This document shows positions 1 through 8,389 of a DNA stretch of 64,000 nt, one piece after another. The stretch comes from Cellulophaga sp. HaHaR_3_176. Its GTDB lineage: Bacteria > Bacteroidota > Bacteroidia > Flavobacteriales > Flavobacteriaceae. Below the pieces are notes generated by a model. It saw only the letters and a list, made by a program, of their open reading frames with translations, did not search any database and was not told where the DNA came from. The position numbers were made by a program, and so were the translations under genes. The first letter of the stretch is position 1; each line of letters starts with the position of its first letter. The stretch covers positions 372,001-436,000 of the forward strand of contig NZ_CP058990.1 in NCBI RefSeq assembly GCF_019021925.1. Reading direction: 5' to 3'.

Positions 1-1289
1 TCTTTTTTTAATAGAGTATAGTTTATTTTGTTTTGACTAAGTAAGTCAAGAACTTTATAATTGCTCTTTTTTAATAAGTAAGCACTTGGTATTTTAATTT
101 TTTCAGAAGGCTTATAGTAATTTTGATATGTCACAGGTTTTGTAAAAGGTCTACTTGTATCATACTTAAGTCTATTAAATCCTGTTACCGCACTTATTAA
201 AGTATCTGCTTCGTAACCTTTAAAATTAAGTATTGATGTTCTTGTCGTGTCTAATTCCCATTGAACTGGGTATTCTGTAAGCTCTAAAACTTCTTTATTA
301 GATTTAGCTCTTAATTCTTTTATTTTATGGCCGTCGGTTTCTGCTATTTCCAACATTTTATTTAATATTGCATATGTGCCTTCAACCCTTTTGTTGTAAG
401 GTTTTAACATATGTGTTTCTACCATCATGCCAACAGTATTCCATAACGTTGTGTAACCTGATGAGTATCGGGGATAATCCATAAATTGAGAAAAACCTTT
501 TTCTGGTACGCTATTGTAAACATTTACATATGGAGTTATATCCCATTCATCTTCTGCTAGCTTTTGTTCTAATTTAGGCATTAAATTATCATTTAAATAG
601 TCACCTAAATCAAGCCCTAATTTGTTATGTTGTGTAAATAAATGAGTAAGTGTATACTGATAATCGGCACCATTGCTCACATGGTTGTCTATAAAAATAT
701 CAGGTTTTACTAAGTGATAAATTGCAGTAAATGTTTTTGCATTTTTAGTGTCAGCCTTAATAAAATCTCTATTTAAATCGTAATTTAATGCGTTGCCTCT
801 AAAGCCGTATGACTCTGGTCCGTTCTGGTTAGCTCGGCTATTAGAATTTCGGTTTAATGCACCGCCAATATTATATATGGGTATAGTAGTTATAACAGTG
901 TTTTCTGGAGAAGCTATTTTTTCTATAGCTAAATCTCTAAAAAACATCATTGTTGCATCAATCCCATCACTCTCTCCGGGGTGGATACCGTTATTTATTA
1001 AAATTATAGTTTTATTCTCTTGTAATTTTTTAAAGTTAAAATCACTATCTAAATTATAAGTGACTAAATGTAGTGGATAACCACTATCTGTTTCACCAAT
1101 AGTCTGAATGTTGATTTCAGGAAACTCTTTAGCAAGTTTTATGTAAAAATCTATAGTTTCGGTATAGGTAGCGGTTTCTTTTCCGTCAGATTTTTCAAAT
1201 TGAGTTATGTATTCTGAAGTGCTATTTTCTGTTTGAGTTTCACAAGAAATAATTACGGAAACAAAAAATATAATGTAAAAAAATCTCAT
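1..1289 (-). CDS. M14-family zinc carboxypeptidase lipoprotein, C-terminus cut by window edge
   Basis: About 429 codons are visible and the frame is still open at the window edge. The ATG at 1289 begins a hydrophobic signal ending in VIISC, a lipobox with the lipidated Cys at about residue 16, so the product is probably an envelope lipoprotein. The M14 zinc site is visible: HPGE at residues 103-106 (zinc-binding His and Glu) and a second His in DNHVSNG near residue 203; an NRD motif (substrate-binding Arg) lies at 173-175. Family knowledge: M14 enzymes remove C-terminal residues from peptides. I infer scavenging of peptides in the periplasm or at the surface; the substrate cannot be read from the sequence. 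It lies 108 bp downstream of the response regulator on the same strand. Confidence 0.85.
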   Translation of the reverse strand, partial: MRFFYIIFFVSVIISCETQTENSTSEYITQFEKSDGKETATYTETIDFYIKLAKEFPEINIQTIGETDSGYPLHLVTYNLDSDFNFKKLQENKTIILINNGIHPGESDGIDATMMFFRDLAIEKIASPENTVITTIPIYNIGGALNRNSNSRANQNGPESYGFRGNALNYDLNRDFIKADTKNAKTFTAIYHLVKPDIFIDNHVSNGADYQYTLTHLFTQHNKLGLDLGDYLNDNLMPKLEQKLAEDEWDITPYVNVYNSVPEKGFSQFMDYPRYSSGYTTLWNTVGMMVETHMLKPYNKRVEGTYAILNKMLEIAETDGHKIKELRAKSNKEVLELTEYPVQWELDTTRTSILNFKGYEADTLISAVTGFNRLKYDTSRPFTKPVTYQNYYKPSEKIKIPSAYLLKKSNYKVLDLLSQNKINYTLLKK

Positions 1290-1397
1290 TTTGAATTAAA
1301 GTTAGTTGTTCTGCAAAGAGTGGGAACCTATTATTAAAAAAAAAATTAACTCTCTGAGTTTGTGAACTTCAAAAATAAATAAAATTATGCAGTCAAT

Positions 1398-1802
1398 TTA
1401 TTGATTGATTGTAACTTTTATAATTTGTTCTTTACTTAATGGCTTTGTGTTGTAGGTAATCGTATGGTGAGTACGTTGTGAATAATTTTTTGATTTATCT
1501 CTATCTTCTTTATTTATAGAAGAGGTTACAATATTTATTGCTAATGGTTTCGGTATGTCAAGTTCTATGAATTCTTCTAAAAATTCCCATCCATCCATGA
1601 TAGGCATATTTAAATCCAAAAAAATGATTTGAGGTAGATCTGTTTTGTTTTTTATAATCTCTTTTATTTTATTTATTGCAATTTCCCCATTTTCATATGA
1701 ACTAATGTCGTCGCATTTAACAGCATTGCTCAAAAGTTTTTTGGTTCCAAAAACCGTTACTTTGTCATCATCAATTATAAATATAGATTTAATCAATTTC
1801 AT
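1398..1802 (-). CDS. Single-domain response regulator (CheY-like receiver)
   Basis: 134 residues made almost entirely of a receiver domain: acidic pocket DDD near residue 11, phosphoacceptor Asp in FLDLNMP near residue 60, and the conserved Lys in NTKPLS near the C-terminus. No output domain follows, so signalling must go through protein partners or a phosphorelay. I chose the ATG at 1802 rather than a longer frame from 1835 because it begins the receiver fold directly. It overlaps the end of the upstream kinase gene by 14 bp, implying translational coupling and a cognate pair. Confidence 0.9.
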   Translation of the reverse strand: MKLIKSIFIIDDDKVTVFGTKKLLSNAVKCDDISSYENGEIAINKIKEIIKNKTDLPQIIFLDLNMPIMDGWEFLEEFIELDIPKPLAINIVTSSINKEDRDKSKNYSQRTHHTITYNTKPLSKEQIIKVTINQ

Positions 1803-3630
1803 TAAAATAAATTTTAAAAATAGTGCCTTTACCAATTTCGCTTTTTACCTCAAATTTTCCATTCATAGCTTCAATTTGATTTTTAGCTATAAATAAACCA
1901 ATCCCTTTAGATTCAGGGTTTTCGTGAAACGTTCTATACATCCCGAAAAGTTTGTTTTTATTTTTGTTTAAATCGATTCCGATACCACTATCTTTTATAA
2001 TTAATATGGTCTGGTTGCTGTTTTGCTCAGCACTTATTTGAATTAAATTTTCTGTATTATTATTACTAAATTTTATAGCATTAGAAATAACAGTAAGTAA
2101 TATGTTTTCTACGTAAGAAGGAATTCCGTTAATGAAAATAGACTCTTCAATTGTATTTGAAATAATAGCTTTTTTGTTTTTAATTAAATGTTTTAATTTG
2201 TTAAGAGTAAGGTCAATACTAGAGTTTATTTCAATATTAGTATTTGTTAAATTGAGATTTGTATTAATTTCAACAACTTGATTTAAATTATCTAATGTTT
2301 CTAATAAATTGTCAGATTCATTTGTTAACATTTCTAATAACTTAAGCCTTTCACATTCTTTATTTTCTTTAATTAAAAAACCAAGGAGTAAAGAGAAGTT
2401 GGCACTATGTGATCTTATATTATGAGATATTATATGTGCAAAATTTACTAGTTTTTTATTCTGAAGAGAAGTAATGTTTATTAGTCTTCTTAACTCATCT
2501 TCCTTTTCTTTAAGATAGTTAATATCTAAACTGAAACCAACAATACCTGTTATTTCATTTTGGTTATTTATAAGCGGTATTTTAGACATTAGAAAATGCG
2601 TTCTAGTACCGTCTTTTTTAATGTTTAATTTTTCTTGTTTTAATATGGGTTTTAATGAATTTATGACTTTAAGATCTTCAATTCTAGATTTTTGAGCAAT
2701 TTCTTTAGGGTAAAAATCAAAATCGGTTTTTCCTACTATTTCTTCTGCAGGTAAGCCAATATAATCACACTCCGCTTTGTTTATTAAAATTTTTCTAGAT
2801 TTTAAATCTTTAATATAAATGTTAAGTGGTAAATTATCTATCAATGTTGTTAAAAGTTGCTCATTTTCAACAGTTTTGGCTTGAGCTTCAACTTCTTTTG
2901 TGATGTCTTGTATAGAGCCAACTATTCCAATAAATTTATTGTTTTCAAATATAGATCTCCATGCGGCAATGGCCCAAATTTCTTTTCCTTTAGCAGTGAT
3001 TAGTTGTAGTTTTTCACTCCAATAACCACTTTCATTCATGCTTTTTTTAAGACTATAAACTAACTTATCTTTACTTTTTCCAGGTTTGTAAAAATTTATT
3101 GATTTTTCAGTAGTAGGTATATAATCTTCTGTAACTTCATGAATTAGTTTGGTCATTTTACACCATACAACTTTGTCGGTCAAAGCATCGTATTCCCAAC
3201 TACCGATTTTTCCAATTTCAGATTTAACATCTAGTAAAATTTCTAATGTTTCTAATCTTTGGTTTTTTAAATTTTTTTCAGTCGAATTTTCTAATTGTAA
3301 TATAGCCCCGATAATGTTTTCATCTTCATCATACCACGGTTGTATTATCCATTCTAACCAAATTATTACATCTTGTTTATAATAGCTTGAGTTTTTAAGC
3401 TTATTAGAAAAACCTAAAAAGCAGTTTATGAAATCTTGTTTCCACCTATGTGATAGTTTAGGAAAAGTATTTAAAACATTAGAGCCTAATAAATCAGTTT
3501 GATTTTGATTAAACTGATTATTCCAACTATCAGATATGTATATAATCTCATAATTAAGATTAACATATGTAGTAGCTTTGGGTAGCTGCTTGATTAGGTA
3601 ATTATTTTTAAGATTGACTATAGGTTTCAA
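1789..3630 (-). CDS. PAS-domain sensor histidine kinase
   Basis: 613 residues with no membrane segment, so probably cytoplasmic. In order: a PAS-like domain (about 17-115), a second PAS/PAC (about 145-250), a third PAS (about 265-380), a dimerisation/phosphotransfer helix with H403 in SHNIRSH, then a HATPase_c domain (about 500-611) with an N-box VISNAIKF, G1 DSGIGID and G2 KGIGLF. The H-box carries Asn-x-Arg after the His instead of the commoner Glu/Asp-x-x. Signal unknown; three PAS domains suggest redox, ligand or light input. It is followed by, and overlaps, a receiver-only protein, so the two probably form one pathway. Confidence 0.9.
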   Translation of the reverse strand: MKPIVNLKNNYLIKQLPKATTYVNLNYEIIYISDSWNNQFNQNQTDLLGSNVLNTFPKLSHRWKQDFINCFLGFSNKLKNSSYYKQDVIIWLEWIIQPWYDEDENIIGAILQLENSTEKNLKNQRLETLEILLDVKSEIGKIGSWEYDALTDKVVWCKMTKLIHEVTEDYIPTTEKSINFYKPGKSKDKLVYSLKKSMNESGYWSEKLQLITAKGKEIWAIAAWRSIFENNKFIGIVGSIQDITKEVEAQAKTVENEQLLTTLIDNLPLNIYIKDLKSRKILINKAECDYIGLPAEEIVGKTDFDFYPKEIAQKSRIEDLKVINSLKPILKQEKLNIKKDGTRTHFLMSKIPLINNQNEITGIVGFSLDINYLKEKEDELRRLINITSLQNKKLVNFAHIISHNIRSHSANFSLLLGFLIKENKECERLKLLEMLTNESDNLLETLDNLNQVVEINTNLNLTNTNIEINSSIDLTLNKLKHLIKNKKAIISNTIEESIFINGIPSYVENILLTVISNAIKFSNNNTENLIQISAEQNSNQTILIIKDSGIGIDLNKNKNKLFGMYRTFHENPESKGIGLFIAKNQIEAMNGKFEVKSEIGKGTIFKIYFNEID

Positions 3631-3737
3631 TGATAAGTAAGATTTATCTTACTAAAGTATATATCTATTTCTGAAGAGTAGTCTTTATTGTTGTGAATTA
3701 TTGAAAATATGTGGTGATAGGTGTTATTTAGGTTTTT

Positions 3738-4193
3738 TTATTTAGTACGAACTGTATCAGGAACTAAACCAGTATAGTCACCTCCATTTTTTATAACATC
3801 TCGAACAATAGATGAACTGATATATGATTTGCCAGAAGAAGTAAGTAAAAAAACAGTTTCTATTTCCGATAGTTTTCTATTGGTATGTGCTATTGCTTTT
3901 TCAAATTCAAAATCACCTGGGTTTCTTAGTCCTCTTAAAATAAAAGACGCATCAACCTTTTTACAAAAATCAACAGTAAGCCCTTCATAAGTAAGTACTT
4001 TAATTTTAGGCTCGTCTTTAAAAGCTTCTTCAATAAAATGTTTACGCTCTTCTAAAGAAAACATATATTTTTTGTCAGAGTTAACACCAATCGAAATTAT
4101 GAGCTCATCAAATAGTGTAATTCCTCTCAGTATTATATCGTAATGTCCTAAAGTAAGTGGGTCAAATGAACCTGGAAAAATAGCACGTCTCAT
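3738..4193 (-). CDS. coaD: Phosphopantetheine adenylyltransferase
   Basis: 151 residues, normal for CoaD, which transfers AMP from ATP to 4'-phosphopantetheine in coenzyme A synthesis. The nucleotidyltransferase signature is at the N-terminus (FPGSFDPLTLGH, with the TxGH motif), followed by RGLRNPGDFEFE (substrate-binding segment) and the C-terminal ISSSIVRD motif. Cytoplasmic. It lies 35 bp downstream of ddl on the same strand and is probably co-transcribed with it, a common flavobacterial arrangement. Confidence 0.97.
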   Translation of the reverse strand: MRRAIFPGSFDPLTLGHYDIILRGITLFDELIISIGVNSDKKYMFSLEERKHFIEEAFKDEPKIKVLTYEGLTVDFCKKVDASFILRGLRNPGDFEFEKAIAHTNRKLSEIETVFLLTSSGKSYISSSIVRDVIKNGGDYTGLVPDTVRTK

Positions 4194-4228
4194 AATAGTT
4201 TATTTGGTATGTTAAATCTACTTAAAAT

Positions 4229-5203
4229 TTATTTTAAAGCTTCTTTTATCGCGTTGTCAAATAAATCAGGTAACGATATTCCTGCAATTTGTGCTTGCTG
4301 CGGTAAAATACTTTCTTCTGTTAGTCCTGGTGTTGTATTCATTTCTAACATATATGGTTCATTTTCGATGAAAATAAATTCACTTCTAGAAAACCCTTTC
4401 ATTTTTAAAACTTCGTAAGCTTTTTTGGCAACAGCAACTACTTTTTCTTCTTGAACTTTTGTTAATCTAGCAGGAGTAATCTCTTGCGATTTTCCTGCGT
4501 ATTTAGCTTCATAGTCAAAAAAATCGTTTTCAGATACTATTTCTGTTATAGGTAATACTTTAGTTTCTCCTTTATAGGTTATAACGCCTACTGAAACTTC
4601 AGTACCATCTAAAAAGCTTTCAATGATAATTTCATCATCCTCTTTGTAAGCATTTTCAATAGCAGCAAATAAATCTTCTTTTTTATATACTTTAGAAATA
4701 CCAAAGCTACTGCCTGCTTTATTCGCTTTTACGAAACAAGGTAGGCCTACTTTTTCAGCAATAGCATCTTCATTTATAATATCACCTAAATTTAAATAAT
4801 AAGAAGCAGCTGATTTAATCCCGTAAGGCTTTAAAACACTTAATAAATCTCTTTTATTAAAAGTAAGAGCTGATTGGTATGCTTCACATGATGTTTGCGG
4901 AATGTTAAGTAATTCAAAATACGATTGCATGAGGCCATCTTCGCCAGGTGAGCCGTGTATTGCGTTAAAAACACAATCAAAAGTTATTTTAGCATCACCA
5001 GAAAATATAGAAAAATCATGTTTATTGACAGAATGCTCTTCATTAGTGTCTGTTGCGTACACCCACTTGTCTTTAAAAATGTGAATTTTATAAAGATTAA
5101 ATTTAGTTTTATCTAAAAATTTATAAACAACACTGCCGCTAGTTAACGATATTTTATACTCGCTAGAGTAACCGCCCATGATGATAGCTATATTTTTTTT
5201 CAT
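4229..5203 (-). CDS. ddl: D-alanine--D-alanine ligase
   Basis: 324 residues of an ATP-grasp ligase that makes D-Ala-D-Ala for peptidoglycan. The N-terminal IAIIMGGYSSEYKISLTSG is the Ddl signature (GGxSxE). The central HGSPGEDG, the ATP-grasp core around KANKAGSSFGI, and the C-terminal metal-binding EMNTTPGLT are all present. It is divergent from the PASTA protein gene across about 160 bp, which places two peptidoglycan-related genes back to back. Confidence 0.97.
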   Translation of the reverse strand: MKKNIAIIMGGYSSEYKISLTSGSVVYKFLDKTKFNLYKIHIFKDKWVYATDTNEEHSVNKHDFSIFSGDAKITFDCVFNAIHGSPGEDGLMQSYFELLNIPQTSCEAYQSALTFNKRDLLSVLKPYGIKSAASYYLNLGDIINEDAIAEKVGLPCFVKANKAGSSFGISKVYKKEDLFAAIENAYKEDDEIIIESFLDGTEVSVGVITYKGETKVLPITEIVSENDFFDYEAKYAGKSQEITPARLTKVQEEKVVAVAKKAYEVLKMKGFSRSEFIFIENEPYMLEMNTTPGLTEESILPQQAQIAGISLPDLFDNAIKEALK

Positions 5204-5340
5204 GCTTAAATAGGTAATTATAATAAAGAGTCAAAGTAAAGAAAAAAGAGACTTTAATTTAATAAGAAGCGATAATTATTTTAAAGAAAGTTAATTAGCT
5301 CAAATCGTAGAATAGCAATCAAATGTTATTTCTCATTTCT

Positions 5341-5348
5341 TATATTTG
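5341..5348 (+). promoter_or_regulatory. Bacteroidota -7 promoter element before the PASTA gene
   Basis: TATATTTG fits the Bacteroidota -7 consensus TAnnTTTG. It lies 19 bp before the ATG at 5368 and downstream of an in-frame ATG at 5323, so it supports 5368 as the real start. No good TTTG is seen 19 bp upstream, so the -33 element is weak. Confidence 0.6.
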
Positions 5349-5367
5349 CCGAACAATATTTTATAAC

Positions 5368-5955
5368 ATGAGAAATTTTTTAAATTTTCTAAAAAGCAGA
5401 ACCTTTTTTATACAAATAGGTTTAGCAATTTTAGTATTGGTTTTAGTTGTTTTTGCAGCCTTGCAGTGGCTCAATAGTTCAACAAACCATAATGAATTTG
5501 TTGAAGTACCAGATTTAGCTAAGTTATCAGTTACTGAGATGCGAAAAGTAGTTGACGAACAAAGTTTAAGATATGAAGTTTTAGATTCAGCAAACTATAA
5601 CCCTGATTACCCAAGGTTTTCTGTAATAGAACAAAACCCACCAGCAGGTAATAAAGTAAAAACGAATAGAAAAATTTACGTTACTGTTAATCCGTCAGGT
5701 TATAAAAAGGTATCAGTGCCTAAAATTATACAAGTTACATTGCGTAACGCTACAGCTAAACTTAGAGCAATAGGGTTAGATGTGCAACGAGTAACGTATA
5801 TTGACGAATTCGGGAAAGATATGGTATACCGTATAAAATATAAAGGTAAGTATATAGAAGAAGGTTATAAATTACCTAAAACATCAAAAATAGAACTGGT
5901 TTGTGGTAATGGTAATCAAAGCCAAAGTGCACAAATAAAATCAGATTCAGAATAA
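5368..5955 (+). CDS. Membrane-anchored PASTA-domain protein
   Basis: 195 residues from the ATG at 5368: a short cytoplasmic N-terminus, one membrane helix (IQIGLAILVLVLVVFAAL), then two PASTA domains (VEVPDLAKLS... and VSVPKIIQVT...) in the periplasm. PASTA domains bind peptidoglycan fragments or beta-lactams in kinases and penicillin-binding proteins; here there is no kinase or transpeptidase domain. I infer a peptidoglycan-sensing or scaffold role, supported by the divergent ddl. The stop is 3 bp before rluD, so the two are co-transcribed. Confidence 0.88.
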   Translation: MRNFLNFLKSRTFFIQIGLAILVLVLVVFAALQWLNSSTNHNEFVEVPDLAKLSVTEMRKVVDEQSLRYEVLDSANYNPDYPRFSVIEQNPPAGNKVKTNRKIYVTVNPSGYKKVSVPKIIQVTLRNATAKLRAIGLDVQRVTYIDEFGKDMVYRIKYKGKYIEEGYKLPKTSKIELVCGNGNQSQSAQIKSDSE

Positions 5956-5958
5956 TAT

Positions 5959-7014
5959 ATGGTTGGACCAGAAGAAGGCTCGGAGTTTGAGAAAGATGAA
6001 CTTTTTGAGCATCATAAAGTAGTAGCATCTAAAGGCCAAGAGCCGTTACGTGTTGATAAATTTTTAATGAATTTTATAGAGAATGCAGTTCGAAATAAAA
6101 TTCAACAAGCAGCAAAAGAAGGCCATATTTGGGTTAACGATGTTGCTGTTAAACAAAATTATAAAGTAAAAGCAGGTGATGAAGTTCGTGTTTTATTCGA
6201 ATACCCGCCGCATGAAGATTTATTAGTGCCTGAAGATTTACCAATAAATATCGTTTATGAAGACGATGTTTTGTTAGTTGTAAATAAAGAGCCAGGTATG
6301 GTTGTACATCCTGGTCATGGTAACTATTCTGGTACTTTAATAAATGCACTTTTGTATCATATTAAAGATTTACCGGTAAACAGAAATGAAAGACCTGGTT
6401 TAGTACATAGGATTGATAAAGATACTTCAGGACTTTTAGTGATAGCAAAAACAGATGCTGCAATGACATTTTTGTCTAAACAGTTTTTTGAAAAAACTAG
6501 TGAGCGTGAATATGTTGCATTAGTTTGGGGTAACGTAAAAGAAGAAAGTGGTACTGTAGAAGGACATATAGGTAGGCATCCTACTAATAGACTTCAGATG
6601 ACCGTTTATCCTGATGGAGACCAAGGGAAAGATGCCGTGACTCACTTTAAAGTAATTGAGCGTTTAGGGTATATTACTTTAATATCTTGTAAGCTAGAAA
6701 CAGGTAGAACACATCAAATTCGTGCCCATATGAAATATATAGGGCATACCTTATTTAACGATGAACGTTATGGAGGTGAACGAATTTTAAAAGGAACAAC
6801 CTTTACAAAGTATAAGCAGTTTGTAGAGAATGCTTTTAAGTTATTGCCAAGGCAAGCATTGCATGCAAAAACATTAGGTTTTGTACACCCGGTTAGTAAA
6901 GAGTTTATGCGTTTCGATTCTGAAATTCCGAAGGATATGGCTCTTTGTATAGAAAAATGGAGACAGTATTCTAAAAACAGTGCTACAGAGCTTGGAGAGT
7001 CGGAATCGGAATAG
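5959..7014 (+). CDS. rluD: RluD-family 23S rRNA pseudouridine synthase
   Basis: 351 residues with an N-terminal S4 RNA-binding domain (about 30-95, around LRVDKFL) and an RluA/RluD catalytic domain. The catalytic motif RPGLVHRIDKDTSGLL carries the Asp nucleophile, and GRTHQIRAHM is the second conserved motif. It isomerises uridines in large-subunit rRNA. The sequence best fits the RluD clade, but the exact target uridines are inferred. It follows the PASTA gene with a 3-bp gap. Confidence 0.92.
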   Translation: MVGPEEGSEFEKDELFEHHKVVASKGQEPLRVDKFLMNFIENAVRNKIQQAAKEGHIWVNDVAVKQNYKVKAGDEVRVLFEYPPHEDLLVPEDLPINIVYEDDVLLVVNKEPGMVVHPGHGNYSGTLINALLYHIKDLPVNRNERPGLVHRIDKDTSGLLVIAKTDAAMTFLSKQFFEKTSEREYVALVWGNVKEESGTVEGHIGRHPTNRLQMTVYPDGDQGKDAVTHFKVIERLGYITLISCKLETGRTHQIRAHMKYIGHTLFNDERYGGERILKGTTFTKYKQFVENAFKLLPRQALHAKTLGFVHPVSKEFMRFDSEIPKDMALCIEKWRQYSKNSATELGESESE

Positions 7015-7100
7015 ATTTCGATAATACTACTATAGAAAAATGAACTTTGTTTTAGAATAAAGCACTTAGTTTCTTTAGTAATTTTACACAAATTAAAATT

Positions 7101-7862
7101 ATGAAAATTGTTATTTCACCAGCAAAATCACTTGATTTTGAAAGCGAATTACCAACCGCAAAATATACAGAGCCTAATTTTATTAATGAGGCAAAAAAGT
7201 TAAATGCTGTTTTAGCAAAAAAGAAACCGAAAGAATTATCTGATTTAATGAAAATATCAGATAATTTGGCTCAGCTTAATTGGGAACGTAATCAGCAGTT
7301 TTCAATACCATTTACACAAAAAAATGCTAGGCCAGCAGTATATGCTTTTAACGGAGATGTTTACCAAGGGTTAGATGCGTATTCAATTACAGAAAGTAAA
7401 ATTGATAAAATGCAAAATTCACTTCGCATTTTATCTGGCTTATACGGTGTTTTGAAACCATTAGATTTAATGCAGCCTTACCGTTTAGAAATGGGGACGA
7501 ATTTAAAAGTTGGTAAAAATAAAAATCTATATGAATTTTGGAAAAAAGACGTAACTGAATATCTTGATTCTGAATTAGAAGAGAATGAGCTGTTTGTCAA
7601 TTTAGCAAGTAATGAATACTTTAGTTCAGTAGATGAGAAAGGGTTGAAAACACCTGTGATTACACCTGTTTTTAAAGATTGGAAGAATGACAACTTAAAG
7701 GTCATAAGCTTCTATGCAAAAAAAGCAAGAGGAGCAATGGTTCGTTATATTATCGATAATAAAGTAGATACTTTAGATGATCTAAAACAATTTGATTCTG
7801 ATGGTTATATGTTTAGTAAAGAACATACTTTAAAAGAAAATCAACCTGTTTTTATAAGGTAA
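7101..7862 (+). CDS. yaaA: YaaA family (UPF0246) peroxide stress protein
   Basis: 253 residues, the normal family length. The N-terminal [14 protein letters not shown] and the internal [11 protein letters not shown] and [25 protein letters not shown] are family hallmarks. In E. coli the homologue lowers free iron during peroxide stress and has a DNA-binding fold; a cytoplasmic role of that sort is inferred here. It is preceded by an 86-bp gap after rluD and followed by a strong terminator hairpin. Confidence 0.93.
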   Translation: MKIVISPAKSLDFESELPTAKYTEPNFINEAKKLNAVLAKKKPKELSDLMKISDNLAQLNWERNQQFSIPFTQKNARPAVYAFNGDVYQGLDAYSITESKIDKMQNSLRILSGLYGVLKPLDLMQPYRLEMGTNLKVGKNKNLYEFWKKDVTEYLDSELEENELFVNLASNEYFSSVDEKGLKTPVITPVFKDWKNDNLKVISFYAKKARGAMVRYIIDNKVDTLDDLKQFDSDGYMFSKEHTLKENQPVFIR

Positions 7863-7881
7863 ATATTAAAGTTCAAATTTT

Positions 7882-7923
7882 AAAAAGAAAAAGTAACTGC
7901 AATCGTAGTTATTTTTTCTTTTT
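7882..7923. terminator. Bidirectional Rho-independent terminator after yaaA
   Basis: A 17-bp stem pairs 7882-7898 with 7907-7923 (one G-U) around an 8-nt loop. The arms are A-rich on one side and T-rich on the other, so it can end yaaA (+) and the small bTHX gene (-). Confidence 0.85.
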
Positions 7924-7975
7924 AATAGCAATTCTATTTAAAATAACTAGTGGTAAGAATGTTTATAAACCGCAA

Positions 7976-8104
7976 TTACTGCTTCTTTTTTATATTCAAT
8001 TTTTCTTCTACAGTAGGTCTTTTTTTAATTTTCCTAGGTCTTTTTGCTCCAAAAGAATTGTTGAAAATTTTTCCTTTTTTTGATTTTTTATCTCCTTTAC
8101 CCAT
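7976..8104 (-). CDS. 30S ribosomal protein bTHX (42 aa)
   Basis: A 42-codon gene from ATG at 8104 to TAA at 7976. The N-terminus MGKGDKKSKKGKIFNNSFG matches the THX family opening (MGKGDxxTxRGKI...) known from Thermus and widely annotated in Bacteroidota. It is very basic, with RPRKIKKRP after the conserved block, and then has a C-terminal tail of about 12 residues (TVEEKLNIKKKQ) beyond the minimal THX core. THX sits in a cavity of the 30S head and stabilises rRNA. It stands alone between yaaA and pyc and is convergent with yaaA. Confidence 0.88.
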   Translation of the reverse strand: MGKGDKKSKKGKIFNNSFGAKRPRKIKKRPTVEEKLNIKKKQ

Positions 8105-8297
8105 ATTCTTATGTTTTTTTTAAAGCTACAGTTATTCAATTTCAATTCCAAAATTTTAGTCTTACACTATTGTTAAAACTAAAATAGTGAATAGAAGAAA
8201 GATTGTGAAAAGTTAAATTCTTTGAGCAATTTTACTCAGGTTACTTAATATACTATCAAATTGTAACAAATTTACTTAATTATATGGTTTTATATAA

Positions 8298-8328
8298 TTG
8301 TTAAGCTATATCAAAAAATGTAAATTTG
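8298..8328 (+). promoter_or_regulatory. Promoter of pyc
   Basis: TTG at 8298-8300 and TAAATTTG at 8321-8328, spaced by 20 bp, fit the Bacteroidota promoter. The inferred start near 8333 gives a leader of about 55 nt that includes a small hairpin (AAGCAT-AAA-ATGCTT, 8344-8358). The rest of 8105-8297 holds no gene that I can see. Confidence 0.7.
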
Positions 8329-8389
8329 CTATTCATTATTAAGCATAAAATGCTTACTTTCTCTAAAAATTTTTAGAACACAATTTCAG

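Noticed and set aside
793..1059. Plus-strand open frame of 88 codons inside the M14 gene
   Set aside because: It is antisense to a clear carboxypeptidase reading frame and has no family resemblance.
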